From Blastomyces gilchristii SLH14081 (Eukaryota > Ascomycota > Eurotiomycetes > Onygenales > Ajellomycetaceae), in assembly GCF_000003855.2 (NCBI RefSeq), contig NW_003101678.1, forward strand, positions 392,822-416,644: 23,823 nucleotides of DNA, written 5' to 3'. Within the stretch, counting starts at the first letter, position 1. Each line of letters starts with the position of its first letter. The notes below the pieces were generated by a model. The model saw nothing but the letters and a program-made list of their open reading frames with translations. It ran no database searches and had not been told where the DNA came from. Of the stretch, positions 18,605 to 23,823 are shown piece after piece. The translations under genes and the position numbers were made by a program.

Positions 18605-21600
18605 TAATGAATGTGATTCTTGTATCTACTGTGATTGATAATATATATAATATGAAAGCTATGATAGACAGTGATCTATATTACTATGCAATGATAAAAT
18701 CTTCAGTTATAAGATATTATAACCTTCAGCATATTCTCTTATCAAAACTCTGACTTCTCACAGAATTTGATGATTCAAAAGACATTTATACTCATTACAT
18801 AGTGAAGTTGATCATAGATGTGAAAGAACATCTACATAAAGATGTTTATGTATATAAAGTTGATAATCTGAATTATAATCTTATGTTAGAACTTCTCTGA
18901 CTATCTGAATAAGACATCTTATTAAACACTTGAAATAGAAGCTTGATATTCTCTAATAATAATAGAATTCACAAAGATGACATTCACAAGATTTTGAATC
19001 TGACACAGATCTCTGCTAACATGTATAAAATACTCTGAAAAAGAAGTCACTGATAGCAGAATCATGTGATAATCTATTTCATCAGTCTGACTAATATTAA
19101 AAAGACTCTAGAAAAGTTATCTCATATTATAATAACAGATTCTTGTATGAAACTCTCTCAATAATATCATGAATATCTAGATGTCTTTTAATAAGATAAT
19201 ATTATGAATATATCTCTCTTACAAGATTCTGAAGTGAATCACAGTATTAAGTTAGAGAAAAAGAATGATAAGAATTCTGAACTGTCATGAGACTCTCTTT
19301 ATAACATGTCTCAAGATGAACTTCTTCTCCTTCAAAAGACACTCAATAATCTGTTAAATAAGGAATTTATACACATTAGCAACTCTTCTGCTGCAGCCTC
19401 TATTCTCTTTGCAAAGAAATCAGATGAAGAACTTCAGTTCTGTATAAATTATCAAGAATTGAATAGATTAACAAAGAAAGATCATTATTCTTTATCTCTT
19501 ATCAATGAAACTCTAGCTTGCATTGAACAAGCTCAATGATTTACAAAGTTAGATGTCATCACTGTGTTTTATAAGATCTGTATCACTGAAGAAGATGAGT
19601 GCCTTACAGCATTCTGAACATAATATAACCTCTTTGAATGAGTAGTTACATTCTTTAGACTGATCAATGTTCTCATTATATTTCAGAAGTATATTAACTG
19701 AGCACTCTGAGACTTTCTTAATAAATTTGCATCTGCTTATCTAGGTAGCATTCTCATCTTCATCAATGAATTCAGAAAGAAATATCAAGAGTATGTACAA
19801 AGAGTATTATAATAACTACAAGAAGCAGAACTATCAATTAATATTAACAAGTGTGATTTCAAAGTCAAGAGTACTAAATACTTAGATTTCATCATAGAAG
19901 CTGGTAAAGAAATCTGAATAAATTCTGAGAAGATCTCTGCTATTCTTGAATAAGAGGCTTCATACACTGTGAAAGATGTACAAAGCTTCATCAGATTTAC
20001 TAACTTCTATCAGTGATTTATATGAAACTTCTCAGATATTGTAACATCACTTATAGAACTCATTAAAAAAGACTCAGTATTTCAATGATCAGCAGACACT
20101 GAAGCTGTATTTACACAGATAAAGAAGATGTTCATTAATACCTCTCTGCTGATAATATTCAATTCTGATCATAAGACAGTTGTTAAAGCTGATTTCTCTG
20201 ACTATATAATAGAAGAAGTGATATTGTAATATGATAATGAAGATATTCTATAATCATGTATCTTTATATCTAAGAAACTGAGTCCTGCTGAATGCAATTA
20301 TAAGATCTATGATAAGAAACTTCTCATGATTATACACTGTTTAGAAGAATAAGACTCTGAACTTCAAAATATCTTCAGATTTGAAATAGTCACAGATTAT
20401 AAGAATCTCAAATACTTTATAACTACTTATAAACTCACTGAATAATAGATGTGATGATCTGAGTTCTTAAGTCACTTTCATTTTACAATACACTATCATT
20501 CTGGCAGCCAGAACTCAATAATAGATACTCTCTCACAATGAGAGTAAAATATGCCTTCTGATGTAGCAGACATCTGTTGAATGAACTAAGAATATCAGCT
20601 TCTAGATTCAAAGATATTAGTTGATCAAGATGAAATAACTCATGATATTATACACACTTCTCTGATTAGAACACTCTCTCTCTGAACTGATACTGATATT
20701 AACACTGATATCTCAACTTCTTCTGAATCTATATTAGATGAGCTATGACATACAGCAGCTCAAATCAATGAACTTCTTCAAGTACTCACTGAAGCAGTAT
20801 AATAAGAAGCACTCTGATTTTCTTTAGAATTACATGTAAGAACTGACATCTCAGAATATTCAATCAATGATAATAACACTCTACAATTTCATGAATAATG
20901 CTGAGTTTCTCACTTCAAACTCTTATACACTCAGATAATGCAAGAGATGCATGATTTATATATAACTGATCATTCAGACTGTGAACAACTGTATAGAATA
21001 ATCTCTCAAGAGTTCTATTAACCTGAGATATTAAACAGTATCAGACACTTTATCTGAAATTATAATCACTGTTCTTTCATTATCTTATAAAAGAATTGTA
21101 GAAAAGATCTACTGAAATCACTTAATCTTTCTGATAGAATCTGATGAGATGTAGCAATTGACTTCACTATTAATTTATCTGAGAGTAAGAGTTACAGAAA
21201 TATTCTGATTATCATTGATTAACTAAGTAAAGATATAATATTGAAATCTTATAATAAGATGAATACTGAATAAGTTACTGAAGCCTTCTTACAGACTTCA
21301 TTCTATCAGATACATGAGTTATCAAGATCAATAGTATCAGATCAGAACTGTCAATTCATGAGTACTCTCTGAACAAGAATCTATCAAGTTCTCAAGATTA
21401 TATATCATCTGTCAACTGTCTATCACTCTGAGACTGATAATGCATCAGAATAGATAATTCAGACTGTAAAGAACTATCTCTATAAGTTCTGCAATCACTC
21501 ACAAGATGATTGACATGACCTGCTTCTACACACAGAGGTCACTATCAATGAATAAGATGTCATTTCAACAGATATAAGCCTGTTCTTTCTTATACACAGT

Positions 21601-22212
21601 TATCACATAAAGATATTAAATCTTCTAGAGATTACACAGTTCACACTGAATCTCTGCAGTCTGATTCAGATCACTGACAATATAGTAACAAAGCTCTGAG
21701 ATATCTGTAATTGAGCAGAGGCCTTCATAACAACTGTAAAACAAGATTAAGAGAATTAAATCAATGTTTATCAAGACTCTGCTGAACAATATAAGATAGA
21801 AGACTTGATATGATTGAATCTTAAGAATATACAGATCACACATTCATCTCATACACTGAATTATCATCATATTAAGTATAAAGTGATAGAAGTTCTGGAT
21901 AGTCAGAACTATTATCTTAACATATTATCAGAGATTCATAATGTATTTCATACAAGCTTACTCTGCTGCACTGTCAACAATTCATTTCCTTCTTAACTGA
22001 CTTCTGACTGACAGCTGCCAGGCATCATAGAAGAAGATAATAAGCTTGAGTGAGAGATTGAGAATATTCTTGATAAGAGATTTCATGACTGCAGTTAATA
22101 ATATCTTATAAAATAAGTTAGCTATGATCAACTGATCTGAACTCTGAGTTCTGTGTTATCTGAAACAGCAGCTCTTGACTGATGAGAACTGCTTCTGAAA
22201 GAAGAAAGCTAA
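18601..22212 (+). pseudogene. A2 pol: protease, RT, RNase H, integrase, chromodomain (stops only, frame kept)
   Basis: One frame runs from 18601 to the TAA at 22210-22212, next to the 3' LTR. Protease: active-site 'MIDSD' at 18661-18675 (normally DSG). RT: open block 19306-19539, then the catalytic box at 19738-19749, which reads YLGS instead of YxDD. RNase H: '[16 protein letters not shown]' near 20280-20330. Integrase: HHCC remnant near 20950-21085, then an intact D-D-35-E triad (Asp 21160, Asp 21340, Glu 21448). A GPY/F-like region is near 21860-21930. The chromodomain is at about 22040-22180 (ILDKR, YLIK.VSY, AALD). Stops are mostly TGA at Trp/Arg and TAA/TAG at Gln. Confidence 0.88.
22197..22208 (+). 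promoter_or_regulatory. Polypurine tract of A2
   Basis: GAAAGAAGAAAG lies four bases before the 3' LTR and overlaps the last pol codons. It matches the tract at 4590-4600 in A1. Confidence 0.7.
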
Positions 22213-22554
22213 TGTGACAAGCTGCACCTGATCAATCATATAGACTATTCTGTTATACTTCATAGATTCTTTCACTCCGATTCTCGGTCATTCTCAATTG
22301 CTGATCCTCAGCCGCTATGAATGCATACACTTCAATTCTCAGTCATTCTCAATCACCGATTCTCAGCTGTTATAAACACATATAGATTCTTTCACTCTGA
22401 AGCTTCACTATATACATTACTACATACATGTATAAATATTCACTCTGATCACTGATTTTCATACTTTCTCTTTCTTTTCTTCTCTAACATTTTTCTCTTT
22501 GTTATATAAGATCTATCAATATAATACCAATCTATTCGGCGTAGGCCCCTTACA
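22213..22554 (+). repeat. 3' LTR of A2
   Basis: 342 bp, TGTGACAAGC...CCCTTACA, followed by the target duplication TATAA (22555-22559). It is the same length as the 5' LTR and differs from it mainly by C/T and G/A changes. Confidence 0.9.
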
Positions 22555-22619
22555 TATAATTATATAATAATATAATAATAGACATTATATAATTAATAAG
22601 AAATCACTGAAGTGAACAT

Positions 22620-23823
22620 CTTCTCTAGTTAATATGAATAACACTCTTCTCTGCTATCTGAACTGAAAAATATGCAGAATCTCTCAGAGAGTTTACTTAA
22701 AACAGTAAGAAAAGTAGCTGAAATTATTAAATCAGAATTGAAGCTTTATACATGTACAAGAATTCTAAACAAGATTGAGATCTTGTATATACAGTGACAG
22801 ACTGAGACAGAAGTCACACAATAATTAATATTCATTATAAATTAAGCATTCACTATGAAGAGCTTCACTGACACAATTATCATCATTAATAAGAATAGAG
22901 AAAACTAGGTCATAGATTTACAGTGAGAGATTGAATATTTACATAGATAGATAATTACACTGAATCTGAAGATTTTATCACAATTATTTACAACCTCTTC
23001 AGAAGTGTATATATTATCAGAGATTATTGCATAGAATGAAAATCTGAACATGAAATACATTAAGTTAAGAGATCTGTTAGAACTATTAAGTTTTAATAAT
23101 AATTGAAAAAATAATACTGCAATCAGCTGACTAAGTCAGATATAATTATATTATTAGATTGAATATGAACTTACAGATAGACTGACCATGTGACTGTGTC
23201 TGAGATCAGAATCAAACTTTAAAGTTATTATATTATTATTATTATTATTATTATTCTTTCATTATACTCATATGCAAGCGGAGCTTATGATAAGTCCTTG
23301 CGTGATGTTAAATACAGATCAAGTGTTGATTATACAGGAGGAAATACAGGTGTTGAGACCATGCCAAGATAACAAGAACATAGGAAAATACAAAGAAGTG
23401 ACAATTAGATACATGCGATAATAACTTCCCAGCTCAGGAACATAGAGTAATTCATTGAAGTGATTTGTACACCTCTGTATTTATTAGGAACCTGAGGTGC
23501 TTGAGTTCCGGATTTAATGTATCCCCTGCGGGTTTCGAACCCACGCGCCTTGGTTTCCCACGCCAAGGTGCTACCGGGTGGCCGCATTAACCATTCAGCC
23601 ACCGGGGCAAAGTTATTATATTACTTAAAAGCATTACTTCTGATTATAATTTGTATTCATTATATTGATTTCAAATCATGTTATTTCAAATATTAAAGAT
23701 CTTAGATTGACTTTTCAAATAAAAATCTAGTCTCAGATAAAGAATATATTTAAATTCTTAGTTACATTTTCATTCTGATCTCATTATTAAAAATGATATT
23801 AAATGAGATTATGAAATCATTTC
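22620..23823 (+). pseudogene. Gypsy B(+) gag, broken and partial
   Basis: Aligns with the minus-strand gag region below 15190. Readable segments include 'SESLLKTVRKVAEIIKSEL' (about 22680-22740), 'IEYLHR' and 'ELTDRLTM' (about 23168-23190). Stops are TGA, TAA and TAG. After the SINE it continues from 23624 to the window end with little clear coding signal. It is taken as gag by position (first gene after the LTR) and by lack of enzyme motifs. Confidence 0.55.
23236..23608 (-). mobile_element. tRNA-derived SINE, copy 2 (about 373 bp)
   Basis: Same family and orientation as 6192-6575. Flanked by a 15-bp target duplication 'aaagttattatatta' at 23221-23235 and 23609-23623. It starts exactly with the tRNA-like GCCCCGG and ends in (AAT)n. 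A box: minus strand 23582-23601; B box: 23531-23541. Differences from copy 1 that I checked are G-to-A or C-to-T. Confidence 0.92.

Larger units (their letters stand above)
16816..22554 (+). mobile_element. Structurally complete Ty3/gypsy chromovirus A2 (5.74 kb)
   Basis: Two 342-bp LTRs (16816-17157 and 22213-22554), both TG...CA, flank an internal region with gag, protease, RT, RNase H, integrase and chromodomain in that order. A perfect 5-bp target duplication TATAA lies at 16811-16815 and 22555-22559. Internal frames are riddled with stops, but pol keeps a single frame from 18601 to 22212. The LTRs differ mostly by transitions, as expected from hypermutation, so their divergence should not be used as a plain clock. 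Confidence 0.93.
22555..23823 (+). mobile_element. Gypsy B(+), continuation with gag, runs off the window
   Basis: After the A2 insertion the B(+) LTR/leader resumes ('agacattatataatt', about 22583) and passes into gag. It pairs with the left part at 16293-16815. SINE copy 2 splits it at 23236-23608. B(+) and B(-) are head-to-head. Confidence 0.75.

Noticed and set aside
1..23823. Mitochondrial or other code in which TGA means Trp
   Set aside because: TGA also stands at Arg positions, and TAA and TAG stand at Gln positions, so these are mutations and not a code change. The elements are nuclear retrotransposons.

Overview
The window is a repeat-only, AT-rich heterochromatic block from what is almost certainly a filamentous ascomycete (Pezizomycotina). 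I find no intact host gene. The content is nested, mutationally degraded retroelements: two Ty3/gypsy LTR families, a Tad1-like LINE with RNase H, a tRNA-headed LINE composite and two copies of a tRNA-derived SINE. Nearly all coding frames are punctured by TGA, TAA and TAG at former Trp, Arg and Gln codons, while frame is often kept over kilobases. That is the mark of C-to-T hypermutation such as RIP. Family A is a chromovirus (gypsy with a C-terminal chromodomain). Family B is a second gypsy family with longer LTRs. The species cannot be told from the sequence.

Layout, left to right. 1-5176: element A1, a chromovirus derivative lacking gag, protease, RT and most of RNase H. It carries two internal tandem duplications and a 2.16-kb insertion (915-3070) with a tRNA-like head, a LINE 3' half, an (AAT)n tail and 12-bp target-site duplications. 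5177-7555: a LINE fragment (RT plus RNase H) into which A1 had inserted, itself hit by SINE copy 1 (6192-6575, minus). 7556-15777: gypsy B(-), minus strand, with pol and gag at 10.5-15.2 kb and, between integrase and its 3' LTR, a plus-strand (antisense) broken gene with spliceosomal introns and a cysteine cluster (8056-9312, possibly to 9767). 15778-16292: LTR and leader of a truncated A element. 16293-16815 and 22555-23823: gypsy B(+), head-to-head with B(-). 16816-22554: a structurally complete chromovirus A2 with 342-bp LTRs and a TATAA target duplication, inserted in the B(+) LTR/leader. 23236-23608: SINE copy 2 in the B(+) gag.

How the parts relate. The nesting gives a relative insertion order. 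The LINE composite ends in (AAT)n and both SINEs end in the same simple repeat, so the LINE machinery probably mobilised them. The most interesting observations are the antisense intron-containing cargo gene in the gypsy B unit, the tRNA-headed LINE composite (architecture resembling Magnaporthe MINE), and the mutation spectrum, which spares CpA/TpG but almost removes CpC/GpG and CpG.
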